In this document: positions 43,898-53,844 of the stretch, one piece after another | Position numbering within the stretch: position 1 is the first letter of the stretch | Layout: the number at the start of each line of letters is the position of its first letter | Source: Palaemon carinicauda | Taxonomy: Eukaryota > Arthropoda > Malacostraca > Decapoda > Palaemonidae | Length of the DNA: 64,000 nucleotides | Assembly: GCF_036898095.1 (NCBI RefSeq) | Contig: NC_090729.1 | Location: 69,660,483-69,724,482, forward strand | Direction: 5' to 3' | Notes under the pieces: model-generated | The model's input: only the letters and a program-made list of their open reading frames with translations | What the model was told of the DNA's origin: nothing | Database searches by the model: none | Translations under genes and position numbers: made by a program

Positions 43898-44671
43898 ATG
43901 ACAAATTTGAAAGTAATTTGTATATTTCCTAACAATACAAACCTTGAGCTCTTAATTTGGGATTATACTGTCGGCAAAGCTAAAACAAGCCATAGGACTT
44001 TTAACTAGGTGTAACTACCCCAACACTAGTTAGCAGGAGGGGAGGGGTAGGGGGTTAGCAGGCTACCTGGCTCCCACACACACACACCTGTGTTCTATTG
44101 TCCCTTTTACTTGCAGGCAGACCTTACCAGGGGATAGATGATGATGGGCCAATATGTATAAAGAGTGTGAAGGTACAAGAGACAGACCATAGCCGAGTGA
44201 TGCTTTATTTTTGAGATGGACAGAGTATATTGACTTGTGCGGACAAAATTGTAGCAATCTGCTGAGCAGGTGACTGACCGACCACGAACAGATGAGAAAT
44301 GAAGGGAATTTGTGTTTTCTTACATTGATATTATGATTAACATAAAAGCCCACGCTTAACATATAATGAGTCATACATAGAAATGAAGGGCACAAACAAA
44401 GAAAAGGCACAAAAGAATTAATGTCAGTCCAATAATAACAGCAAAGGATGAGGAACGGCAACGACTGTACACCATCCGAGCCAATAGCAAAGAGAGCTAA
44501 ATCACCGGTGTGTGAGTTGGAGCATTAGCAAGCTAACCCCCCCCTTACTCCCACTAACTTGTGGTGTGGGTAGTTAACCCTCACTAAATTTTAACGGCTC
44601 GTCATTTCAGCATCGCTGAAAGTAATACCCCTAAATAAATAGCATAGGTTTGTATTCCAGTTACGGAACAA
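43898..44671 (-). mobile_element. Miniature DIRS derivative (ITR-ITR, non-coding)
   Basis: A family 3 left ITR (43898-44150) and right ITR (44440-44671) face each other with under 300 bases between them. The outer tips are ATGACAAATTTGAAAG and GTTACGGAACAAC. No ORF and no internal complementary region are seen. The central part (44150-44440) has no recognised protein. Confidence 0.72.
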
Positions 44672-44749
44672 CTGCAGTTTAGAGCCACCCATCCCGTAGA
44701 TGGCTGTATTGCCCCACTACGGGTAATCGGTTCAAACTCTATGGAGAGC

Positions 44750-46480
44750 AACGATTGAAGATTGATTGATTGATTTAAAGTTTTCAGGCATCCTAACATC
44801 TAAGGTCATTGATGCCGATATCATTTAGTTTATACAGTATACTGTATATAAAAATGAATTAAAGAATATTCAATTAAAACCATAAAAGTTGAATGTCATT
44901 ATAAAAGTTAGATAGTTTTCAGAAGACCTGCTTCTGAAATAAATCTAAAAATGCCACTTGCATAGTAGGACACATCATGTCCAAGAATCTTGGCAAGGAT
45001 GAACCTGCCACCCTCAACTCGAGCCTCAAACAAATATCTATTCCTTAAGTTATTATAATTGGGGCATTCGGTCAACAAATGCCTCACTATTAGAGGTAAT
45101 AAACAGTCGTCACAATACGGTTGGTGTTGGCCCTTCAGCAGAAACTCATGTGTCAACCGAGTGTGACCAATACGGAGACGAAAAAGAGAAGTCTCCCATT
45201 TTCGGAGCATCGTGTTATACCTCCAAGGAGATATGACATTTGTTACTTCTCTCATTTTATTGCAATCTAGAATATCCCAGTGCTGTTGCCATATATTGCA
45301 ATGCAATTTCTTGATGTTAGGTAGGAAATCATTACACAGAATGGGATACCTTCTCGGCAGCAACTCGTATGCAGCATTCTTTGTCAGTGAATCTATCTTC
45401 TCATTCCCAGACACACCTACATGTGCTGGAACCCAACAAAATCAAACCATTATACCTCTCCGTCCAATAATATAAAGCCATTCTAAAATCTTTAAAACTA
45501 GAGGGTTACTAGAATTAAAAACTTCTAAAGCTTGAAGGACACTCCTTGCATCACTAAAAATTGTAAAATTACCCTCCTTCTCCAACACCATTTTCTCAAT
45601 AGCAGTTAATATGCCATACAGTTCAGCAGTAAATATGGAAGCTGTTAGAGGAAGTGCACCTCTACGATTAAAACTATTACTATGTACTCCAAATCCAACG
45701 CCAGCATCAGATTTGGAGCCATCAGTATATATAAAAGTCGATCCTCTATGTTCTTCAACATGTTCCATAAAAAGAGACCTGGCTTCTAAGTCAGTCATAT
45801 TCTTCTGAACTCCAATAAAGTATTTACAAAAAGATATCTCTGGTAATTTCCATGGAGGTGTTGATGATACCTTGAATGGAAGTACCTTCCTTCTAATTAT
45901 ATCCAGACTGTTTAATAATCGTTTCACCCGAAAGCCATAAGGTTGAGGAGATTTTGGGTGCAACTCAAAGTATGATGTGTGTCTTACAAGGTTTGCAGTC
46001 TGAAAGGCTAAAGAGTTAGGGAGTCTTTGCAATCTAAACCAATAACGAATAATGGAAGACATTCGATAAAGGTCTAGAGGTAACTCTCCAGCATCAACAA
46101 GGAGACTTGGGATAGGTGAGGTTCTAAACGCTCCTGTGGACAATCTAATACCAGCATGAAGTATTGAATCTAATAATTTTAACCGGCTTGGGGTGGCTGA
46201 AGAGTAAATTTCGCATCCATAACTAATTTTGGAAAAAATCAAGGCCTTATATAATTTTAAAATAGTATTGCGGTCTGCCCCCCTGGATGTATGGGACAAT
46301 ACTTTTAAAAGATTCAGAGCCTCAACACATTTAGCTTTTAATGCTTTTAGGTGAAAAACCCATGTAGGTCTACAATCAAATATCAAACCTAAAAATTTAG
46401 CTTCCTCTACACATGGGATCCATTGACCTTTAATGTATATATCCGGGTCTGGATGTGCTCCCTGGATATGACAGAAAAGT
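44750..46480 (-). mobile_element. 5'-truncated LINE copy (J2)
   Basis: It matches the 3' part of the LINE at 46655-52800, from the region just after RT motif C to the 3' end, including a tail of AATC repeats (44755-44777 on the plus strand as GATTGATTGATT). Truncation at the 5' side is typical of target-primed reverse transcription. Confidence 0.88.
44908..46480 (-). pseudogene. LINE ORF2 C-terminal half: RT thumb and RNase H, nonsense codon
   Basis: The frame is continuous apart from one TGA at 45442-45444 within the RNase H domain, where J1 has CAA. RNase H shows FIYTDGSKSDAGVGFG, FTAELYGI and FSDARSVLQAL, with VSGNEKIDSLTKNA after the stop. It ends in the Cys/His cluster CDDCLLPLIVRHLLTEC shared with J1. 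Confidence 0.87.
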
Positions 46481-46809
46481 ACAATAGTATAGTCTAGTAG
46501 GAAGATAGGGTTCCCATGCACCCCTATGATACATTTTTTTAACTTGCATTTTTGCAATCCCTGGGGTGTCAGGAAACAGAATCCCCTTTGTTCCCATTCA
46601 AAAAAATGTCCCATGTGGGTCGTTTAGCCGTCTATTTGTCCGCCATCTTGGATTTCTTGATTGATTGATTTAAAGTTTTCAGGCATCCTGACATCTAAGG
46701 TCATTGACGCCGGTAACATTTAATTTATGTATACAAAAATAAAAAATAAAATAAAATAAAAAATAAAAGAGTATTCAATTAAAATCATAAAAGTTGAATG
46801 TCATAAAAG

Positions 46810-49800
46810 TTAAATATTTTTCAGAAGACCTGCTTCTGAAATAAATCTAAAAATGCCACTTGCATGGTAGGAAACATCATTTCCAAGAATCTTGGCAAGG
46901 ATGAACCTGCCACCCTCACCTCGAGCCTCAAACAAATATCTATTCCTCAAGTTGTTGTAATTGGGGCATTCGGTCAACAAATGCCTTACTGTTAGAGGTA
47001 CTAAACAGTCGTAACAATACAGTTGGTGTTGGCCCTTCAGCAGAAACTCGTGTGTCAACCGAGTGTGACCAATAGGGAGACGACAAAGAGACATCTCCCA
47101 TTTTCGGGGCATCATATTATACCTCCAAGGAGATATGTCATTTGTTACCTCTCGCATTTTATTGCCATCTAGGCAATCCCATTGCTGTTGCCATTTTTTG
47201 CAAACCAATTTCTTGATGTCAGGTAAGAAATCATTACAGGGAATAGGATACCTTCTTGGCAGCAACACGGATGCAGCCTTCTTAGCCAGTGAATCTGCCT
47301 TCTCATTCCCAGACACACCTACATGTGCTGGAACCCAACAAAATTGAACTGTTATACCTCTCAGTCCAATAATAAAAAGCCATTCTAAAATCTTTAAAAC
47401 TAGAGGGTTATTAGAATTAAAAACTTCTATAGCTTGAAGGACACTCCTTGCATCACTAAAAATTGTAAAATTACCCTCCTTCTCCAACGCTATTTTCTCA
47501 ATAGCGGTTAATATGCCATACAGTTCGGCAGTAAATATGGAAGCAGCCAGAGGAAGTGCACTTCTACAATTAAAACCATTACTATGTACTCCAAATCCAA
47601 TGCCAGCATTAGATTTGGAGCCATCAGTATAGATAAAAGTTGATCCTCTATGTTCTTTAACATGTTCATTAAAAAGACACCTGGCTTCTACGTCTGACAT
47701 ATTCTTCTTATCTCCAATAAAATATTTACAAAAAGATATCTCTGGTAACTTCCATGGAGGCGTTGATGATACCTTGAATGGAAGTACCTTATTTCTAATT
47801 ATATCCAGACTATTTACTAATCGTTTCACCCGAAAGCCATAAGGTTGAGGAGATTTTGGGTGCAACTCAAAGTAAGATGCGTGTCTTACAAGGCTTACAG
47901 TCTGAAAGACTAGAGAGTTAGGGAGTCTTTGCAATCTAAACCAATACCGAATAATGGAAGACATTCGGTAAAGGTCTAGAGGTAACTCTCCAGCATCAAC
48001 AAGGAGACTTGGGATAGGCGAGGTTTTAAAAGCTCCAGTAGACAATCCAATACCTGCATGATGTATCGAGTCTAATATTTTTAACCGGCTTGGGGTGGCT
48101 GAAGAATATATTTCACAACCATAACTAATTTTGGAAAAAATCAAGGCCTTGTATAATTTTAAAATAGTATTGCGGTCTGCCCCCCATGATGCATGGGACA
48201 ATACTTTTAAGATATTCAGAGCTTCAACACATTTAGCTTTTAACGCTTTTAAGTGAGAAACCCATGTAAGCCTACAATCAAATATCAAACCTAAAAATTT
48301 AGCTTCTCTTGCACATGGTATCCGTTGATCTTTAATGTGCATATCCGGGTCTGGATGTACTCCCCGGATATGACAAAAGTGGAAAATGGTAGTTTTACTT
48401 GTCGAGAACTTAAATCCATTCATGTCAGCCCACTGGATAATTTTATCAATAGAGAGTTGGATTTTTCTCTCAACCATTGCCATTCTAGTGCCAGCAAATG
48501 ATATTGAGAGATCATCCACAAATAATGTTGAGAGAACATCCTGGGGAATGGCTGAGGATATTCCATTAATTGCTAGTGCAAAAAGGGTTACACTCAGCAC
48601 ACTACCCTGAGGAACTCCTTCTTCCTGGCACTTACTATCTGATAGAGTTTCCCCAACTCTCACTTGAAAAACTCTACGTGAAAGAAATGCCTGAATAAAT
48701 TGTGGCAGCTCTCCTCTCAATCCCAATTCATGAATGGTTTTAAGTATACCATATCTCCATGTGGTATCATATGCCTTTTCAAGGTCAAAAAATACTGTAA
48801 CATGGTGCTGTTTGGAAGCAAAGGCTTCACAAATAGAAGACTCTAGTCGTATCAACACATCAGTCGTTGAGTGCATTTTTCGGAATCCACATTGAATTGG
48901 TGATAAAATACCTTTCTTTTCAAGGTACCACATCAGCCTTGCATTGACCATCTTCTCCATGATTTTACATAAACAAGATGTCAATGCAATAGGACGATAG
49001 TTTGCTGCTAAAAACTTGTCTTTACCGGCTTTTAAAAAGGCTAAAATAATGGCTAGTTCCCAAACACTTGGGTAACTATGATCATGCCATATTCTATTAA
49101 TAATACTTAAAATAAATAGCTTTGTATTAAAATGTACATGTTTAATCATTGCATATGGAATTCCATCGGGTCCAGGGGCTGTATCATTGCAATGAGCAAG
49201 TGCGGAATCAAATTCTCTTTCAGTGAAAGGAGAATTATACGACTCTTCCCTTCTTGTTGCAAAATTTAAAATTTTCTTTTCTTCAGTGCTCCTATACTGG
49301 TGACCAGGGGCTCCTTCACACTTGCTGGATACATTTGAAAAATGATTAGCCAGGGCATTGCTAACATCATTTGCTTCAGTTACATACTGGCCATTCACCT
49401 TCAACACTGGTGGTGGGTTGGGGGTGAATTTGCCAGCTATCTTTTTTACTTTCCTCCACACAGAAGATGGTGGTGTTCTACTGTTAATGGAGGAAACAAA
49501 AGACATCCATGACTGGCGCCTTGCTTCTTTCACGGCACGACGGAACTGTGCTCTACATTTCTTGTACATAATTAAATTCTCATCAGTTCTGCATCTACGC
49601 AATCGTGTTAGAGATCTTCTTGTGGCTCTGTGGAGGGCAGTTAGTTCTGAAGACCACCACGGGACTGGTCGTCGTTTGAATAACCCTGTTGTTTTGGGAA
49701 TTGAATTGACTCCTGCTGTATGGAGAGTTCCATTCAGTAAGTCTATGGCATCATCGATATTTTCAACTTGTCCTGCATCCCCCTCAATTTCGCTTAGCTC

Positions 49801-50499
49801 ACGAAATTTATCCCAGTCCGCCTTGTCAAGATTCCATCGTGGCGATCCCTGTAAAGGTGGACCATTGTTGGTGTTTATAATGACTGGTGCATGATCACTA
49901 GTATGCCAATCATCTAATGTTCTCCAATCGAAGTCGAGAAGGCAATTAGAGCTTACGATTGATAGGTCAATACATGACAAGGTACCTGTCTGGACATGAA
50001 AGTGGGTGGGCTCTCCTGTATTAAGGAGTCCCACATCTTCATTTTCCACAATTGATGATATGATATTTCCCCTCGTGTTTGCTAAAACATCACCCCACAA
50101 AGGATGTCTACCATTCAAATCTCCAAGTAAAAGAAAAGGTTGAGGGAGTTGTTGAATCACCTCCACTAAGTTATCATACAAAATGTTATCATTTGGAGGC
50201 AAGTACAGAGAACAAATTGTATATTTTCGCCCTATGTCAATCTGTACAACCACTGCCTGCAGAGGTGTACGAATAGACAGAGAAACTTGGGGAACATCTC
50301 GACGAACGTATATGAGACTTCCGCCATGGCTCCCCACTTGGTGATCATATGGTGTCCTATAACTAATATATTTGCGAGGACAAGGGGTATTATGATCAAG
50401 TTTGCTCTCCTGTAGACAAATAATCATGGGGGAATGCTCATGAATAAGGAGCTTAAGTTCTTCATATTTGGCCCTTAAACCCTGACAATTCCATTGCAA
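46810..50499 (-). CDS. LINE ORF2: AP endonuclease, reverse transcriptase, RNase H, intact
   Basis: This is 1229 codons without a stop. Endonuclease residues 1-210: Asn in QWNCQGL, Glu in CLQESKLD, GDLNGRHPLWGD and TSDHAPVI. RT about 430-720: ALTSCLCKIMEKM, FFDLEKAYDTTW, GVPQGSVLSVTL and catalytic LFVDDLSIS. RNase H about 930-1070: FIYTDGSKSNAGIGFG, AELYGI, FSDARSVLQAI, GNEKADSLAKKA. A Cys/His cluster CYDCLVPLTVRHLLTEC lies near the C-terminus. It nicks target DNA and copies the LINE RNA there. The listed start is TTG; a stop lies about 11 codons upstream and no ATG precedes the endonuclease, so initiation may rely on coupling to ORF1. Confidence 0.92.
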   Translation of the reverse strand: MQWNCQGLRAKYEELKLLIHEHSPMIICLQESKLDHNTPCPRKYISYRTPYDHQVGSHGGSLIYVRRDVPQVSLSIRTPLQAVVVQIDIGRKYTICSLYLPPNDNILYDNLVEVIQQLPQPFLLLGDLNGRHPLWGDVLANTRGNIISSIVENEDVGLLNTGEPTHFHVQTGTLSCIDLSIVSSNCLLDFDWRTLDDWHTSDHAPVIINTNNGPPLQGSPRWNLDKADWDKFRELSEIEGDAGQVENIDDAIDLLNGTLHTAGVNSIPKTTGLFKRRPVPWWSSELTALHRATRRSLTRLRRCRTDENLIMYKKCRAQFRRAVKEARRQSWMSFVSSINSRTPPSSVWRKVKKIAGKFTPNPPPVLKVNGQYVTEANDVSNALANHFSNVSSKCEGAPGHQYRSTEEKKILNFATRREESYNSPFTEREFDSALAHCNDTAPGPDGIPYAMIKHVHFNTKLFILSIINRIWHDHSYPSVWELAIILAFLKAGKDKFLAANYRPIALTSCLCKIMEKMVNARLMWYLEKKGILSPIQCGFRKMHSTTDVLIRLESSICEAFASKQHHVTVFFDLEKAYDTTWRYGILKTIHELGLRGELPQFIQAFLSRRVFQVRVGETLSDSKCQEEGVPQGSVLSVTLFALAINGISSAIPQDVLSTLFVDDLSISFAGTRMAMVERKIQLSIDKIIQWADMNGFKFSTSKTTIFHFCHIRGVHPDPDMHIKDQRIPCAREAKFLGLIFDCRLTWVSHLKALKAKCVEALNILKVLSHASWGADRNTILKLYKALIFSKISYGCEIYSSATPSRLKILDSIHHAGIGLSTGAFKTSPIPSLLVDAGELPLDLYRMSSIIRYWFRLQRLPNSLVFQTVSLVRHASYFELHPKSPQPYGFRVKRLVNSLDIIRNKVLPFKVSSTPPWKLPEISFCKYFIGDKKNMSDVEARCLFNEHVKEHRGSTFIYTDGSKSNAGIGFGVHSNGFNCRSALPLAASIFTAELYGILTAIEKIALEKEGNFTIFSDARSVLQAIEVFNSNNPLVLKILEWLFIIGLRGITVQFCWVPAHVGVSGNEKADSLAKKAASVLLPRRYPIPCNDFLPDIKKLVCKKWQQQWDCLDGNKMREVTNDISPWRYNMMPRKWEMSLCRLPIGHTRLTHEFLLKGQHQLYCYDCLVPLTVRHLLTECPNYNNLRNRYLFEARGEGGRFILAKILGNDVSYHASGIFRFISEAGLLKNI

Positions 50500-50664
50500 A
50501 ATGGAGGAAAAAACTATGGTTTATAATTTGGTAGACGCCTTGGATGGAGTCTTCCCATTAGCAGTTTTTGATCTAACACTATTTTTAGGTGGTTTTATTA
50601 AAGAGGGTCTTGATAGATTGGGTTTAGCATTTATGATTTTCTTTTTGTCTTTTTGATCTGATTG

Positions 50665-52334
50665 TTAAGGAGGTTGGTGGACCTCCACTTGAATTTCCGA
50701 TTTATTTAAATTGACTTCCAGATCAGAAATATCAACAGACAAATCATCATATTTATTTGACGTCGTAATTTTGATATTTCTTATGGAAGGGGGCGAGAGA
50801 GATGGAGGTCTCTCTTTTCCGATTAGTAGGTTTTGAGCTACCAGGTTTTTGCACCTTCCCCAATACAGGTGCACCTGGTAACTTGGTGTCAGGTGGCATC
50901 TCCATCAAATCAGGCAAGGACATGGCCTGGGAGAGGTTAGTACTACTGTTGGTAATGGGGGACGAAGGCTGTACAGAAATGGGCAATGACCCATTTTTAA
51001 TACGCTGTGGCAGAGCCTCAGAAGGCAATATGATTACCTTGTCATGCAGTACTTTATTATCAGAGGTTGTATTTCTTTTCTTAGGATTACTGGCAGTGCT
51101 AGGTGGGGTTGCTGTCTCCTGTGGTAAATCTACCTTTGATTTTAAGGCCTTTGCATAGCTGGTTGATTTATTCAACAGTCTTTTTGCATGTCCCACACTT
51201 ATGTGTTCTAAACTTGATTTGTTTAGGGCAGCTTCCTCCAACTTATACAGTTCACATCTCCTATCAGTTGATTTATGATTCAAATTGCAATTTGAACACC
51301 TGGCCTCAAGTGTACATTCTCCATGATAAGTTTTGGAGCAAATACCACACATTTTTCCATTTTTGCAAACTTTGGATGGGTGTCCAAATTTAAAACAATT
51401 AAAACATTGCAGGGGCTTTTGTTTGAAAGGCCGAACTTTAATCCTTTAATTTTCAATAAAAATATGGAAAGGTACATCAGCATCCTGGAAAGTAAGTATA
51501 ATCATTGAAGTTCCAGGAACCTTATGCACTTTCCATACATTTAATGGACACATAGAAAGTATCTCCTCCTCTGTAAATTTGTACAGGTCCTTATTAAAGA
51601 CCACTCCCCTTCCATAACTAAAATTTAGATGAGGTTTCATTTCCAATGTCATTTCATCACTGCCTGTCTGTAAGTTAGACAGTATTGCAGACTGAGTCGA
51701 AGATTTGGCATGGATGAGATAACTATTCTTCCCAAAACGAGATATATCTCCAGGTGCTATGGTTCCTACTTTTTTTTTGGATAAACTTACATATCTTAAA
51801 ATAATTTCCTATTATACCTTTAGGTTCAGCTAAGAGCCACATTGGTGGTTTGGGTTTTCTCTGTGAAGGCATGGGTACATTTCTATCTTTTTCAAACCAA
51901 TCAGCAGGTTTGTACACATCCAATTCCTTTGGGACCTTATCACAAAGACCTCCCATGATGTTCAATTCGTTAATTTTGATACTACTAATATTACTCATGA
52001 CATTAAACGCTTCATCATGGCTTTCAAAAGATATCCAAGAGTCCCATTTTTCATCTCCAAGTCTCATCCTTATTTCCTTTATCAATCCATAGCACTCAAA
52101 TGCTCTATATATATCATCATAATTTGTCTCTAATGGGATTTGGGAAACATGAAGGAATCGTAGTTTCCCTGTGTTACCCAAATTGCTAGATTTTTTAACA
52201 CCAGTAGAGTGGTCCTTTTTAGTTCAAAGGTCGTCAATAGAATTTTCCTTAATTACAGTAGCAGAAGTAGTCAACAGTGCCGGGGGGGAGTCAGCAAATC
52301 CAGGGGATGGGGAGTCAGCATTTGAAGGGTCCAT
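50665..52334 (-). pseudogene. LINE ORF1: RRM-like and CCHC zinc-knuckle protein, broken
   Basis: It starts at ATG 52334 (MDPSNADSPSPGFADSPP). An RRM-like part follows (LRFLHVSQIP, WDSWISFESHDEAFNVM, 52160-51990), then a conserved middle and three zinc knuckles: CFNCFKFGHPSKVC (near 51390), CGICSKTYHGEC and CSNCNLNHKSTDRRC. It would package LINE RNA. Lesions: TGA at 52224-52226, a frameshift in the poly-T run near 51770, an in-frame TAA near 51448 and a frameshift near 50770. At least four hits make it non-functional despite the intact ORF2. Confidence 0.82.
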
Positions 52335-52944
52335 ATTTAAGGGTGGGATTATCATGTTTTTTGTTGTTGTTTTGTTGGGGTACCTGCTTGAGAATTATAA
52401 GAAAGTATCATACGTTGGAAAGGAAATTTGTTTTCTCCACTATCGGCACAATGAGAGTATACTTCCCAGATGGTCCACTCCATACCCAACCCGAAGGATA
52501 GCATCAAAACAGATATAGAGGCACAGGTGTAAGCTAAACCCGCCTGTTGGGACTGAGACCAAGGTAATATGGAATCATCCTCCCCATATCTGTAATGATG
52601 GGCTTCCGGCCAGAAGCCAAGAGTCCCACCTCAAGGATTGGATCCCCCTGGATTCCGATGACCCAACCCTTGAGAGTAGTTCCGCCAAAAAGGTCCAAAC
52701 CATCTTTGGGATGGCTGAGATCATCCAATACTCTCATATATAGCTTTGAATGCGAATACCTCCCAACCGTGATCCCTTCTCCCATTCATCTAAGCAGGCA
52801 GTAATAACGAATGTGGAAATATCCACGCCATTTAAATAAAATAGAAAAAAATAGATAAATAAATAAATGAACAAATAAAATAAATAAAGATATATATATA
52901 TGCATACATCTACATATATATATATAACTAAGAAAAATAATAAT

Positions 52945-53175
52945 CATTGAGATAGGACAGCAAGATGAAAGAAAGTTGATAAAATTAGGAGAAGGTCGAA
53001 GTAGTATTAAGCAGAAGAAAAAGATGAAAGAGAGAAATTTAGATTCGAACTGGGGGAGCAATTTCCCGAAGTTCGAGAGCCCTCTTGCCCGTCACCAAGA
53101 TTCAGCACGGGAATGAAATGCCGTGCTGAAGCTCAATGACTTCATCAAGACATTCTCTCATTAAGAGGGTTGGAT
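52945..53175. repeat. Dispersed repeat R, copy 2
   Basis: This is the partner of 12015-12212. It carries an internal segment (GCACGGGAATGAAATGCCGTGC hairpin region, 53105-53126) absent from copy 1. Both copies follow a TA-rich tract. Confidence 0.6.
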
Positions 53176-53844
53176 TTCTTGAGATGTAAAAGTTAGGGGT
53201 AGGGGAAATATAAAGGACCTTTTCGTAAAGAAATAAATTAGTTACAGGTACAAACTAGGTATCATTGAAAAGGGTATGAACAGCACTATCACAAGAACCC
53301 ATCACTTATTCGGTCATGACATTGATGACGTCATCAGGGGTCAAAAGGTCACGTTAAAGGGGCACTAGTCAAAATTCGGGCCCATCCAATTTGTTGACCA
53401 TCCTGCACCTAAATGAATAAATATTTTGGATTCTACTTTGCTTCAAAGAAAGTGTACATGAATAGGTAGTTTTTAAATCTAAAACAAATTAATTAAATAG
53501 AGTGTAACATTATTAACCCTTTCCACGAATAAAACGAAAATATTGAAAAAATAATTTTTTTAAATGAGATTAATGTGAAATTCCAGTTTGACACATCTTT
53601 GTTTTCTCTGCCTTTCTGTTATAGAAAAGGCCTTATATGTTCCAATGAGTCCCGAAATACAGTCTATGTATAATTCCATTGGTATCTTCACTTGGTATTA
53701 TCAGAATCTGCATTACACATATATATATATATATATAGATAGAATGTCTGATAACGAGTTGCTATAACACGCAGGCCAAAAATATATTAACTTGCAATAT
53801 TATCATGACTGCCAAAAGTCTCAATGTTCATATTAATCTAATCT
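53176..53844. other. AT-rich DNA without recognised gene
   Basis: This holds no convincing frame or repeat copy within the window, apart from a short (TA)n at 53717-53738. It may be the 3' flank of the broken gene that follows. Confidence 0.5.

Larger units (their letters stand above)
46655..52800 (-). mobile_element. Near full-length LINE (J1), I/Nimb-like with RNase H
   Basis: This minus-strand non-LTR retrotransposon has a 5' leader (about 52800-52335), ORF1 (52334-50665, broken), ORF2 (50499-46810, intact) and a 3' UTR with a tail of AATC repeats (46653-46668). The combination of AP endonuclease, RT, RNase H and an ORF1 with RRM-like and CCHC zinc knuckles fits the I superfamily. The exact 5' end is uncertain. 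Confidence 0.88.

Noticed and set aside
44690..44750. tRNA-like segment with GGTTCAAACTC
   Set aside because: It is too short, no cloverleaf could be drawn, and it sits between two mobile-element ends.
46481..46654. Sequence between the two LINE copies as a gene
   Set aside because: It has no open frame of note and no match to the LINE; it is simply the insertion target.
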